Translations under genes and position numbers: made by a program
DNA from: Candidatus Binatus sp.
GTDB lineage: Bacteria; Desulfobacterota; Binatia; Binatales; Binataceae
Length of the DNA stretch: 64,000 bases
Assembly: GCF_030646925.1 (NCBI RefSeq)
Contig: NZ_JAUSKL010000067.1
Span: 1-64,000 of the forward strand
Reading direction: 5' to 3'
The notes under the pieces: generated by a model
Seen by the model: the letters and a program-made list of their open reading frames with translations, nothing else
Told to the model about the DNA's origin: nothing
Database searches by the model: none
Part shown: in pieces, positions 44,188 through 53,087 of the stretch
How the letters are laid out: the number at the start of each line of letters is the position of its first letter
Position numbering within the stretch: the stretch's first letter is position 1

Positions 44188-45231
44188 TCAGTCGAGATTC
44201 CAGAAGCGTCCGACGTTGTGCGAGGCGCGCTCGATCATCGGCATCACGCCGTCGCCGCCGAGGTGGGTATCGATCGGTTCGTCGGCCTCGCGTCCGAATT
44301 CGTCGATCACGGCGCGTCCCGATTCCGCGATCGCTTCAAGGTCGTAACCGCCCTCGAGCGACGCGGCCATTTTGCCGCCGCAGCATTCAGCCGCAAGCAG
44401 TTTGACCCGCCGCGCCATCGCGGCAAAGCCCGCCTCGGTGACGCGCATCGCGCCGAGCGGATCGCGAAAGTGGCAATCGAAGCCGGCCGACACGAGGATG
44501 AACTCGGGCTTGAATGCGCGCCCGATCGGCATGATCAAACGATCGAACACGCGCAGATATTCGGCGTCGCCCAACTCGGCGAGCATCGGCGCGTTGATGG
44601 TGAACCCGAGCCCGGCGAGTGTGCCGATTTCGTGCAGCGAGCCGGTACCGGGGTAATGCGGAAACTGATGCGCGGAGGCGTAGAGCACCTCGGGCGATTC
44701 GTAAAACATTTCCTGCGTGCCGTTGCCGTGATGCAAATCCCAATCGATGATCATCACGCGCTTCAGGCCGCGCACCTTGATCAGCCATTCGGCGGCGATC
44801 GCGACATTGTTGAAAAAGCAGAAGCCCATCGCGCGATTCGGCAACGCGTGATGCCCCGGCGGACGCACGATCGCGAAGGCATTGTCGGCCGCGCCATCCA
44901 TCACCGCTTCGACCGCGGTCAGCACGCCGCCCGCCGCGAGCAGCGCGGTCTCGTACGACTCGCGCGAAGTATGGGTATCGCGATCGAAGTCGAAGCGGTC
45001 GACCGACGCAGTGCGCTCGACGGCTGCGATGTACTCGGGCCGATGGCATAGGGCGATTTCATCGGGGGTCGCGGCGCGCGGCGTAATAAATTCAAGCTGG
45101 GGACGCTGCAGCGACTCCGCCATGTCGATCATCGCTTCGATCCGCTGGGGACGCTCGGGATGAGCGCGGCCCGCGAAATGTTTGGCGTAGCGGCGGTCCG
45201 TCACGACGGCGGTCTTGAGCATCGTTGACAC
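44188..45231 (-). CDS. Histone deacetylase family protein (acetylpolyamine/acetoin-utilisation type)
   Basis: This 347-residue zinc deacetylase of the HDAC/AcuC/ApaH-like superfamily has the motifs HPERPQRIEAM, AIVRPPGHHALPNRAMGFCF (catalytic His pair), MIIDWDLHHGNGTQEMFYES (zinc Asp and His) and LVSAGFDCHFRDPLGAM (second zinc Asp). The substrate in bacteria may be acetylated proteins, polyamines or other amides and cannot be told here. Two close Met codons (residues 1 and 4) compete as start. It is divergent from tatA/B. Confidence 0.94.
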   Translation of the reverse strand: MSTMLKTAVVTDRRYAKHFAGRAHPERPQRIEAMIDMAESLQRPQLEFITPRAATPDEIALCHRPEYIAAVERTASVDRFDFDRDTHTSRESYETALLAAGGVLTAVEAVMDGAADNAFAIVRPPGHHALPNRAMGFCFFNNVAIAAEWLIKVRGLKRVMIIDWDLHHGNGTQEMFYESPEVLYASAHQFPHYPGTGSLHEIGTLAGLGFTINAPMLAELGDAEYLRVFDRLIMPIGRAFKPEFILVSAGFDCHFRDPLGAMRVTEAGFAAMARRVKLLAAECCGGKMAASLEGGYDLEAIAESGRAVIDEFGREADEPIDTHLGGDGVMPMIERASHNVGRFWNLD

Positions 45232-45303
45232 CTCAAACAGGTATAATGATTATCAGCCATTCGGATGCGGCGCGCAGGCGCTCCGGAAATTAAACTCGGC
45301 TGA

Positions 45304-45573
45304 GTGACGCAAAATCGCAAGTTGCCGAATCCATTTGAAATCATCTTGATCCTGGCAGTGGCGCTGATCGTGCTCGGGCCCGAACGGCTGCCGGAGGTCA
45401 TGCGCGCGGCGGGGAAAATCATGCGCGAGCTGCGCCTTGCGAGTAACACCGTGCTGCGCGAAATGTCCGACGTGCTCGACGATGAGCCGATGCGCAAGGC
45501 GCCGCCGAGCGCGGTGACCCGCTCGATCACGCAAGAATCCACTCCTGAAAGTCGCGCGCCCGAGAAACCATAG
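45304..45573 (+). CDS. TatA/TatB family twin-arginine translocase subunit
   Basis: This 89-residue protein has the Tat layout: a short N-terminus, one membrane helix (FEIILILAVALIVLGPERLP, with the hinge Gly-Pro) and an amphipathic helix (EVMRAAGKIMRELRLAS). The tail after the helix is longer than in minimal TatA and fits TatB better, but the split is uncertain. It starts with GTG at 45304 and precedes tatC by 15 bases, so the two form one operon. Confidence 0.9.
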   Translation: MTQNRKLPNPFEIILILAVALIVLGPERLPEVMRAAGKIMRELRLASNTVLREMSDVLDDEPMRKAPPSAVTRSITQESTPESRAPEKP

Positions 45574-45588
45574 CCAGCATCGCGCATC

Positions 45589-46401
45589 GTGACTAGCGAG
45601 GATATCACACCGCCGGCGCCCACTCCTCTGGCACGCGAAGAGGCGCGGATGTCGCTGATCGAGCACCTGCAGGAGCTGCGGACGCATCTGATTCGCGCAT
45701 TCATCGCGATCGGGATCGGCTTCGCAATCGCATACGCGATCGCCGACCCGCTGTTTCATGCGTTGACGTGGCCGATTCGCGAAGTCTCGGGCGGCAAGGT
45801 GATGCTGATCGGCACCGGCGTGGGCGAGGCGTTCTACACCAAGATCAAGGTGGCGTTGATCGCCGGCTTGTTCATCGCGAGTCCGGCGGTATTTTACGAA
45901 ATCTGGAAGTTCATCGCGCCGGGCCTGTACGAAACCGAACGCAGGATGGCGAAGCCGTTCGTGATTTTCGCGACGCTTTTTTTCGCACTCGGTGGATACT
46001 TCTGCTGGGCGGTGGTTTTCAAAATCGGCTACGCGTTTTTCCTCGGCCAGTACGCGAGTATCGGCGTCACGCCGACGATTCGCATCAGCGAGTACCTGGC
46101 GTTCTCGTCCAAGCTGCTGCTCGCGTTCGCGCTCACCTTCGAGATGCCGATTTTTGCATTTTTCCTCACCAAGCTCGGGCTGGTCGATTACAAAATGATG
46201 ATCGGATACATCCGCTACGCGATTCTTGCGATTTTTATCGTGGCCGCCGCCTTGACGCCGCCGGACATGATCTCGCAATTCTTGCTGGCGATACCGCTGT
46301 TGATTCTCTACGCGCTGAGCATCGGCGTCGCGTGGGCGTTTCGGCTGAAGCCCGAGGAAAAAATCGCTGCCGCAACGCCCGACAATACTGAGACCATCTG
46401 A
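45589..46401 (+). CDS. tatC: Sec-independent translocase TatC
   Basis: TatC is the receptor for twin-arginine signal peptides in the inner membrane. The 270-residue protein has the cytosolic start MSLIEHLQELRTHLIRAFIA and the conserved FYTKIKVALIAGLFIASPAV. It also has FIAPGLYETERRMAKPFVI and six membrane segments ending at LLILYALSIGVAWAF. It starts with GTG at 45589. Together with the upstream TatA/B gene it gives a minimal two-gene Tat system here. Confidence 0.96.
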   Translation: MTSEDITPPAPTPLAREEARMSLIEHLQELRTHLIRAFIAIGIGFAIAYAIADPLFHALTWPIREVSGGKVMLIGTGVGEAFYTKIKVALIAGLFIASPAVFYEIWKFIAPGLYETERRMAKPFVIFATLFFALGGYFCWAVVFKIGYAFFLGQYASIGVTPTIRISEYLAFSSKLLLAFALTFEMPIFAFFLTKLGLVDYKMMIGYIRYAILAIFIVAAALTPPDMISQFLLAIPLLILYALSIGVAWAFRLKPEEKIAAATPDNTETI

Positions 46402-46428
46402 CCAGCCGGAGCATCGAAAGGGGCACTT

Positions 46429-48828
46429 ATGGCGACCATCATAAAAACTCCCGTCGCGAGCGGCGCACCCGGAATCGCGCCGCGGTGGACCCGCAGCGCC
46501 AAGGATGCGATCGGCACCGCATATTCGTCGGTCAGCCGAATCTGGTTCACTGCGTCGGCCGGGGTGCTGAACGAGATTTATTTCCCGACCATCGATCAGC
46601 CGCAGATACGCGATCTGCAATTCCTGATCACCGACGGTGAAACTTTTTTCCACGAGGAGCGCCGCAATTTATCCGCGACCACCGAATATCTGAACGAGCA
46701 CGGACTCGGCATCCGCGTCGTGAGCCATTCGCCGGACGGGCGTTATCACCTGATCAAGGAAATCATCACCGATCCGCACCAGCCGACGCTGTTGATCAAC
46801 ACGAGGATCGAAGGCGATCCCGAGTTGCTGAAAAAACTGCATCTGTACGTGCTGCTCGCGCCGCATCTCGGGGTCGCGGGATGGGGCAACAACGGCAATC
46901 TGACGCGGATAATCGGGCACGAATTTCTGACCGCGCACAAGGAAGGAATCTGGCTCGCGATGGCGGCGACGACGCCGTTCGTCCGCAGTTCGATCGGATA
47001 CGTCGGCAGCACCGACGGCTGGCAGGATCTGAACAGCAACTTCAAGATGGATTTCGAGTTCGCCGCCGCCGAAGAAGGCAATATCGCGATGATGGGCGAG
47101 ATCGATCTGCGGCGCGGCTATTCGTTCACGCTCGGGGTTGCGTTCGGACGCGAACTGAATCGCGCGGTGACCACGCTGCATCAGTCGCTCTGCGAGCCGT
47201 TCGCAGAGCATCGCACGCGCTTCATCGAGCAGTGGAATCGCGCGTGCCTGCATTTTCATCCGCTCGAGCAATGGTCGGGCGACAATGGCGCGCTCTACCA
47301 TCGGAGCCGCGAATTGCTACTCGCGCACGAGGACAAGACATATCCCGGCGCGCTGATCGCGTCGCTCAGCATCCCGTGGGGCGAGGCCAAGGGCGACGAA
47401 GATCTCGGCGGATATCACCTGGTGTGGACGCGCGACATGGTGAACAGCGTGACGGGACTGCTGGCGTCGGGCGATACCGCGACCGCGCTCCGCGCGCTGA
47501 TTTATCTTGCATGCGCGCAGCGGGCCGACGGCGGCTTCCCGCAGAATTTCTGGATCGACGGGCAGCCGTACTGGAACGGTATCCAGCTTGACGAGGTGTC
47601 GTTTCCGATCACGCTCGCGTGGCGCCTGCATGTGCATCACGGGCTCAAGGATTTCGATCCGTATCCGATGGTGCGCGCGGCGGCGTTTTTCCTGATCAAG
47701 AATGGAGTCGCGACACCGCAGGAAAGGTGGGAGGAGAATGCCGGCTACTCGCCCTCGACACTGGCGGCGAATATCACCGCGCTGATCTGCGCGGCGTGCT
47801 TCGCGCGCCAGCGCGGCGATCTCGTGAGCGCGCAATTTTTGGAGGAGTACGCGGACTTCCTCGAGGCAAACGTCGAGCGCTGGACCGTCACTGACGAAGG
47901 ATTCCTGGTGCCGGGCATCAAGCGCCACTACGTGCGAATCAATCCGGTCGATACGAGCAATCCCGACGCCGACGAGAGTCTCGCGGGCAAGCTGACGCCG
48001 ATCCGCAATCGGCCGCCGGGCGAGCGCTACGAATTTCCCGCGGCCGAAATCGTCGATGGCGGTTTTCTCGAACTGGTGCGCTACGGGATTCGAAAGGCTG
48101 GCGATCCGCTGATGGAAGATTCGTTGCGGGTGCTCGACGCGGCGCTCAAGACGGATTTTCCGGCGGGTCCGTGCTGGCGGCGCTACACGCACGACGGTTA
48201 CGGGCAGCAGGATGATGGCGGTCCGTTCATCGGTTCGGGGCGCGGGCGTCCGTGGCCGCTGCTGACTGGAGAGCGCGGACATTACGAACTCGCGGCGGGT
48301 CGCGATCCGATGCCGTATCTGCGCGCGATGGAGCGGTTTGCCAACGCGACGCAATTGCTGCCGGAGCAAATCTGGGATCAACCCGACATTCCGCGGGCGC
48401 TGCTCAAATATGGCGCGCAGACCGGCAGCGCGACGCCGCTGATGTGGGCGCACGCGGAGTACATCAAGCTGCTGCGCTCGACCGCCGACAAGCAGGTGTT
48501 CGATTTGATTCCCGAGGTGGCGGAGCGCTACGCGAATCGGCCGCATCGCCCGAGCAGGCTGCAGGTCTGGAAGACGAATCGCCATGCGCGGAGGGTCGCG
48601 CGCGGCGGTCGTTTGCGCATCCTCGCGGACGAAGGCTTCGTGCTTCATTGGTCGAAAAATGAATGGCGCGACGTCGAGGATACGATCGCGACGCCGACGC
48701 CGTTGGGCTTTTACTACGTCGATATCGATGCGCTCGAAGATGACAAGGCGCCGATTCGGTTCACCTTCAAATGGCGCGATTCCGGCGCATGGGAAGGCCG
48801 TGACTACGCGGTCGCGATCGAGGATTGA
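46429..48828 (+). CDS. Glucoamylase/glucodextranase-type enzyme, GH15
   Basis: This 799-residue protein resembles bacterial GH15 enzymes, which release glucose from alpha-glucans. The N-terminal beta-sandwich (RIWFTASAGVLNEIYFPTID, QIRDLQFLITDG) is followed by an (alpha/alpha)6 barrel. The barrel shows GGYHLVWTRDMVNSVTGLLA, CAQRADGGFPQNFWIDGQPY, the acid region IQLDEVSFPITLAWRLH and PLMWAHAEYIKLLRS. There is no signal peptide, so it acts inside the cell, perhaps on storage glucan. It is 27 bases after tatC. Confidence 0.92.
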   Translation: MATIIKTPVASGAPGIAPRWTRSAKDAIGTAYSSVSRIWFTASAGVLNEIYFPTIDQPQIRDLQFLITDGETFFHEERRNLSATTEYLNEHGLGIRVVSHSPDGRYHLIKEIITDPHQPTLLINTRIEGDPELLKKLHLYVLLAPHLGVAGWGNNGNLTRIIGHEFLTAHKEGIWLAMAATTPFVRSSIGYVGSTDGWQDLNSNFKMDFEFAAAEEGNIAMMGEIDLRRGYSFTLGVAFGRELNRAVTTLHQSLCEPFAEHRTRFIEQWNRACLHFHPLEQWSGDNGALYHRSRELLLAHEDKTYPGALIASLSIPWGEAKGDEDLGGYHLVWTRDMVNSVTGLLASGDTATALRALIYLACAQRADGGFPQNFWIDGQPYWNGIQLDEVSFPITLAWRLHVHHGLKDFDPYPMVRAAAFFLIKNGVATPQERWEENAGYSPSTLAANITALICAACFARQRGDLVSAQFLEEYADFLEANVERWTVTDEGFLVPGIKRHYVRINPVDTSNPDADESLAGKLTPIRNRPPGERYEFPAAEIVDGGFLELVRYGIRKAGDPLMEDSLRVLDAALKTDFPAGPCWRRYTHDGYGQQDDGGPFIGSGRGRPWPLLTGERGHYELAAGRDPMPYLRAMERFANATQLLPEQIWDQPDIPRALLKYGAQTGSATPLMWAHAEYIKLLRSTADKQVFDLIPEVAERYANRPHRPSRLQVWKTNRHARRVARGGRLRILADEGFVLHWSKNEWRDVEDTIATPTPLGFYYVDIDALEDDKAPIRFTFKWRDSGAWEGRDYAVAIED

Positions 48829-48831
48829 GAC

Positions 48832-49059
48832 TCAGTTGAGGCGGCGAATCGAGAAGCGCGCCTCGAGCGAAGCCAGCAACGCGTCCACTTCGCCGCGCGA
48901 TTCGGCGGAAAAATAAATCCGCAGGTGATGCAGCCGCGGATCCTCGGTGCGGAGCGTCGCGAGATTGTCGTACGATTCGAAGATCGATTTGAAGAGCACG
49001 ACCTCGGCGGGCGGAATCGCAATTAGAAACGAATCGATTTTTGGCTGCTCGATGCGCAC
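48832..49059 (-). CDS. DUF4911 family protein
   Basis: This 75-residue protein has the DUF4911 outline (DSFLIAIPPAEVVLFKSIFE, SYDNLATLRTEDPRLHHLRI) and ends FSIRRLN. It is an alpha/beta ferredoxin-like size with unknown function. The family is mostly seen in Desulfobacterota-type genomes. It converges with the GH15 gene and is divergent from the ATPase gene at 49098. Confidence 0.78.
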   Translation of the reverse strand: MRIEQPKIDSFLIAIPPAEVVLFKSIFESYDNLATLRTEDPRLHHLRIYFSAESRGEVDALLASLEARFSIRRLN

Positions 49060-49097
49060 GGTTTACTGCGTCCTGCGCGACCCCTAGATTCTAGCGG

Positions 49098-49976
49098 ATG
49101 GCGCTGCCGCGAATCTCATTCGTAACCGGCAAAGGCGGCACCGGCAAGAGCACGGTCGCGGCGGCGCTGGCGATCGCACTCTCGCGCCATCGGCCGACGA
49201 CGCTCGCGGATTTGGATGGGCGATTGTCCGCGGCTGAACTGCTGGGCGCGCATCCCAACGGATCGACGCCGATCAAAGTGAGCGATTCGCTCGAGGTGAT
49301 CGCGCTGTCGGCGCGCGCCGAACTCGAAGCATTCATCGAGCGAATCGTGCCGGTGCGGATGATCTCGCGCCGGATGCTCAAAAGCCGCACCTTCGGCTAC
49401 GTGACCGCGGCGCTGCCGGGACTCGAGGCGTTTCTGCTGCTCGAAAGATCGAGAATGCTTGCCGGCGACGCCGCGCTGCGTGATCGATACGTCGTAATCG
49501 ACGCGCCCGCGTCGGGCAGCGCGCTCGAACTGCTGTCGGTCGCGTCGGGGGTGAAGAGTATTGCGCCGACGGGAACCTTAAATCGCCTCGCCGATTCGGT
49601 CAGCGTGTTGCTCCGCGACGCGACGCGATTCGGCGCGATCGTCACCGCGTCACCCGAGGAATTGGCGATTCGCGAGGCGCTCGAAACCGCCAAGGCAATT
49701 CAGGACGCCGGCATCGCGGCGATCGCGGCGCTGATGAATCGAGTGCCTGATGCGATGTTCACCACGGCCGAGCTGGCGGCGCTCAGTCCGGCGGGCGGCA
49801 ACGCGCAGCTCGCCGTGATGCGCAAGGCGGCGCGCGAGCGCGGTCTGATCGGCGCACGCAGGCTCGCCAATGCGGGCCTCGAAACGATTCTGCTGCCGAT
49901 GCTGTTCACGCCGGCGATCGGTTTTGCCGAACTGTCGGAAATCGCGGACGTACTCGAAGCGGAGTTGCTCGACTGA
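49098..49976 (+). CDS. ArsA/Get3-like ATPase, first of a pair
   Basis: This 292-residue deviant-Walker ATPase begins at once with ISFVTGKGGTGKSTVAAALA, then TTLADLDGRLSAAELLGA and YVVIDAPASGSALELL. The lysine in GKGGTGKS defines the ArsA/ParA/Get3 group. The IDAPASG motif resembles the DAPATGH switch of ArsA. Its stop overlaps the start of the second ATPase (TGATG at 49974-49978), so the two are likely translated together and may form a heterodimer. No arsenic genes are nearby. Confidence 0.88.
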   Translation: MALPRISFVTGKGGTGKSTVAAALAIALSRHRPTTLADLDGRLSAAELLGAHPNGSTPIKVSDSLEVIALSARAELEAFIERIVPVRMISRRMLKSRTFGYVTAALPGLEAFLLLERSRMLAGDAALRDRYVVIDAPASGSALELLSVASGVKSIAPTGTLNRLADSVSVLLRDATRFGAIVTASPEELAIREALETAKAIQDAGIAAIAALMNRVPDAMFTTAELAALSPAGGNAQLAVMRKAARERGLIGARRLANAGLETILLPMLFTPAIGFAELSEIADVLEAELLD

Positions 49977-51097
49977 TGAATCGAGCGCCCACCGACGCGA
50001 TCTCGCCAACAGATTCGCGCAGCCTCGTCGTATGCCTGGGGCCGGGCGGCGTCGGCAAAACCACGATCAGCGCGGCACTCGCGGTACACGCAGCAATCGC
50101 GGGACGCACCGTTGACGTGATGACCGTCGATCCCGCGCCGCGGCTGCTCGACGCGCTGGGAATCGATCTCGCCTCGACTGAGCCGCGCGAAGTTCCGCTC
50201 GACGGCGTCCGCGGTGCGCGCGCGTCGAGGAACAGTCGCGCGCGGCTGCGCGCGCTCAAGCTCGACCCGAAGCGCACCTTCGACGCGATCATCGCGCGTT
50301 ATGCATCTTCCGATCGAGCGCGCGACCTCATTCTCGAAAATCGGATTTATCGCAATCTGTCGGGTGCGCTCGCGGGCGTCGGCGATTACATGGCGATGGA
50401 GAAACTGCTCGAACTCAGCGACGAGCCCGCGACCGATCTCGTCGTGCTCGACACTCCGCCCGCGGCCGAGGCGATCGACTTCCTCGACGCGCCGCGCCGC
50501 CTGCTCGAACTGCTGAACTCGCGCGCGGTAACGCTGCTGAGCGCGCCGGCGGGAATCATCCGCAGCCAGCTTCGGCTTGCAGACATCGCGGCGCGCGCGG
50601 TGCTCACGGCATTCGATCGCGTGACGGGACTCAAGCTGCTCGCGGACATCCAGGCGTTCGTGCGCAGTTTCGACGGCCTGTACGAGGGCTTTGCGGCGCG
50701 GGCGGCGCGGGCGCAGGAAAAGTTGCGCGCGGCGAACACTGGAATCGTGATGGTCACGACGGCGGAAGCGGGGCGCGTCGCGCAGGCGCGCGATTTTATC
50801 GCGGCGCTCGATCGCGCGGGTCTCAAAGTTTCCGCGATGATCGTCAATCGCGTGATGCCCGATCTGCCCGACGCTTCCGAATTCGCTTCGGCCAAAATTT
50901 CGGCGGCGCTGAAGCGCAAGCTCAGGCAAAATCTCGCCGACTACGCCGCGCTCAAAAAACGCCAGGACATCTCGCTCGAGATGCTGCGCGATGCGCTTCC
51001 ATCGGATACCGCCTTGATGGTCGCGCCGGAACTCGGCCGCGAGCCGCGCACACTTTCGGACCTGGCCGCGATCGGCCGCGGTCTGAAATCGGAATGA
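49976..51097 (+). CDS. ArsA/Get3-like ATPase, second of a pair
   Basis: This 373-residue partner ATPase has the P-loop VVCLGPGGVGKTTISAALAV, VDVMTVDPAPRLLDALGID and the switch DLVVLDTPPAAEAIDFLDAP. The middle contains the helical insert (YRNLSGALAGVGDYMAMEKL) usual in this group. The first lysine of the deviant Walker motif is replaced (GPGGVGKT), which also occurs in paired ArsA-like proteins. Its partner overlaps upstream; a helical protein of unknown role follows on the other strand. Confidence 0.88.
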   Translation: MNRAPTDAISPTDSRSLVVCLGPGGVGKTTISAALAVHAAIAGRTVDVMTVDPAPRLLDALGIDLASTEPREVPLDGVRGARASRNSRARLRALKLDPKRTFDAIIARYASSDRARDLILENRIYRNLSGALAGVGDYMAMEKLLELSDEPATDLVVLDTPPAAEAIDFLDAPRRLLELLNSRAVTLLSAPAGIIRSQLRLADIAARAVLTAFDRVTGLKLLADIQAFVRSFDGLYEGFAARAARAQEKLRAANTGIVMVTTAEAGRVAQARDFIAALDRAGLKVSAMIVNRVMPDLPDASEFASAKISAALKRKLRQNLADYAALKKRQDISLEMLRDALPSDTALMVAPELGREPRTLSDLAAIGRGLKSE

Positions 51098-51099
51098 TT

Positions 51100-51474
51100 T
51101 TACGAGCGGGAAGTTTTCTTCGACTGGGCGCCGCGCCGCGCGATTGGCTTGGGCTCGGTGCGCGGCTCGTCCGCATCCAGCAGCCGATCGAGCTTGATGC
51201 TAAGGTTCAGAATCTGTGAACTCAGGTGATCGAGGCGGGTCTTCAGATCGCGCACGTCGCGCTTGGAGGGGATGTTGACGAAATCGAGCACCTGCTCGAC
51301 GTTGCGATCGAAGCTTTGCTTGTTCGCCATGAAGCGTTCGCCCGCGCGCCCGAGACCCGATCGCATCTTGTCGTTGGTCATGACCTCGTTGAAAAAACTC
51401 GCGAGCCCGTCCTCGCTCATCTGGCGAAGTTTGCTCATCAGGTTGTCGTCGCGCCCGCGTGCCATGATCTGCAA
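51100..51474 (-). CDS. Helical/coiled-coil protein of unknown function
   Basis: This 124-residue protein is mostly helical (LRQMSEDGLASFFNEVMTND, LKTRLDHLSSQILNLSIKLD) and has a basic, disordered tail (PKPIARRGAQSKKTSRS). The C-terminal helix has coiled-coil heptads, as seen in phasin-like or structural proteins; none was recognised. It converges with the second ArsA-like gene after 2 bases. Met codons at residues 1 and 4 compete as start. Confidence 0.68.
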   Translation of the reverse strand: MQIMARGRDDNLMSKLRQMSEDGLASFFNEVMTNDKMRSGLGRAGERFMANKQSFDRNVEQVLDFVNIPSKRDVRDLKTRLDHLSSQILNLSIKLDRLLDADEPRTEPKPIARRGAQSKKTSRS

Positions 51475-51505
51475 CTATATATAGAGTGCAGGCGCGCGCA
51501 AAACG

Positions 51506-51787
51506 TTGACCACTGTCGCATACATCCTCGGCCTCACGTCGGGCTTCGGCCTGATGGGCTACGCCGAATCGCCCGCGAATCTGATCGCGACGTCGATCAT
51601 CGTCGATCTGGCGCTCGCGCCGCTGACTGCGATCGTCGCGATTCGCCGCAACCGATCGATCACGGCGTGGGCGATCGCGGGCTTCGCGCTCGGTGCGTGG
51701 GCGCTCGCGTGCGTGATGATTCTGCCGGCGTATCGCCCTGCTCCGCCGCGTCCGCCGCAGTATCCGCCTACGTCAGATGCTGCTTGA
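51506..51787 (+). CDS. Small membrane protein of unknown function
   Basis: This 93-residue protein has three membrane segments (TVAYILGLTSGFGLMGYA, LIATSIIVDLALAPLTAIVA, AIAGFALGAWALACVMIL) and a proline-rich tail (RPAPPRPPQYPPTSDAA). It starts with TTG at 51506. Its end overlaps the 3' end of the convergent hydrolase gene by 20 bases. Family not recognised. Confidence 0.6.
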   Translation: MTTVAYILGLTSGFGLMGYAESPANLIATSIIVDLALAPLTAIVAIRRNRSITAWAIAGFALGAWALACVMILPAYRPAPPRPPQYPPTSDAA

Positions 51788-52958
51788 TCCACGCCAGCGT
51801 CGGCGCAAACACTTCCGTCTCTGACTTGGCGCCGGCCAAAACGTCGAGATGACCCCATCCGTCGAACTTTTTGTAAGAGGGGTCGGGCGCGCCGGTCGAT
51901 TTCGCCGCAGCTTCGACCATCGTCGGCCACTGGCTTCCGAAGTTGGTGCTCGCAAACGCGATCACCGGAATCTTCGAGGTCTTCAATTGTTCGAGCAGCG
52001 CGGGCGTGAAGGGATTCTCGCCGTCCTGCACCGCGGGCCAATAGCGATCGTACGAAATCAGCAGCTTCGCGAGCACCACCGCGTCGGAGAACCCACCTTG
52101 CGGATTCGCGAGACCGCCGTTGGTGCCGAAAAATCCGCCGGCGCCGTAAACCACGTGCTCGAGATTCTCGCGCGCGGTTTTGTACTTCGGAATCGGCGCC
52201 GCCTGAGCGGGATTGTCGATCACCATCTGCATCAGCACTTTGCGCTTGTCATAGGTGAGATGCGCGCCGCCGATATCGTCGGCAAAGTGATCGGCGGGCG
52301 CCGCGACTTTGCGCATCGGCTTTAGCGGAATGAAACCGTCGAGCGCGATGATTCCCTGCACGCGGTCAGGATGCATCGCGGCGTACAGATACGAAAATTC
52401 GACGCCGCGGCTGAATCCCGCGACGAAAATCTTTTCGCGGCCAGTCTGCTCGCGCACAAATTTTGCGGCCGCGTCGATGTCCGACTCGAACAGATCATTG
52501 GTCCATCCCGCGAGTTCGGAAAGATCCTTCTCGGCCGTCGCGGGCGGAATGAAATGCGTGCGATAGTCCATCGCCCATACGTCCACGCCGTGGCTCGCGA
52601 GATAAAGCTGGAACGAGTAGCGCGGATCTTCGAGCGCGACCTCGCCGTTCATGTTGGTGCCGGGCAGATAGAGCACGACGGCGTCGGGATGCGCCGGCGG
52701 GTTGGGGCCCTTCGCGGTGCGATGCAATCCGATTTTGTCGAAGGGCGATTTGCCGACCGTCGCTTGATACGACCATTCGTAAATTCCCGGCGCGCCCTTG
52801 ATTTCGTGCGCCGCGCCACTCGCGGCAAACGCCGCGGCCTCAGTGGAATCGGCGCGAGCAGTTCCCTGAAAAACGCAGATTGCGAGGATCGCGTAAAGTT
52901 GAATCGCGACTCCGACGCGCAGCATCGCATGAGTCTTGCGGCTTGATCGATTAGTCAT
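51768..52958 (-). CDS. Secreted alpha/beta hydrolase
   Basis: This 396-residue alpha/beta hydrolase has a signal peptide (VAIQLYAILAICVFQGTARA). The nucleophile elbow is KIFVAGFSRGVEFSYLYAAM (GFSRG), an upstream strand reads DAVVLYLPGTNMNGEVA, and the catalytic His region is FDGWGHLDVLAG. The start at 52958 (MTNRSSRKTH) is chosen because AGAGGA lies upstream and longer readings enter non-coding sequence. Substrate unknown; a periplasmic or extracellular esterase is the simplest reading. Confidence 0.85.
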   Translation of the reverse strand: MTNRSSRKTHAMLRVGVAIQLYAILAICVFQGTARADSTEAAAFAASGAAHEIKGAPGIYEWSYQATVGKSPFDKIGLHRTAKGPNPPAHPDAVVLYLPGTNMNGEVALEDPRYSFQLYLASHGVDVWAMDYRTHFIPPATAEKDLSELAGWTNDLFESDIDAAAKFVREQTGREKIFVAGFSRGVEFSYLYAAMHPDRVQGIIALDGFIPLKPMRKVAAPADHFADDIGGAHLTYDKRKVLMQMVIDNPAQAAPIPKYKTARENLEHVVYGAGGFFGTNGGLANPQGGFSDAVVLAKLLISYDRYWPAVQDGENPFTPALLEQLKTSKIPVIAFASTNFGSQWPTMVEAAAKSTGAPDPSYKKFDGWGHLDVLAGAKSETEVFAPTLAWIKQHLT

Positions 52959-53087
52959 GGAGATAATCCTCTCCACGATTTCGCGGCTTCGCACAAGTGG
53001 CCGCGCGAGGCGGTTGACCCTTCGCCGCCGCCATGCGAAACAGGATCGATCGGTTTTCACGCCAACCACGCTGAGGAGCAATTTGAA

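Noticed and set aside
49098-51097. Arsenite-efflux ATPase ArsA
   Set aside because: No arsB, arsC, arsD or arsR is nearby, and the paired layout fits other ArsA/Get3-like families.
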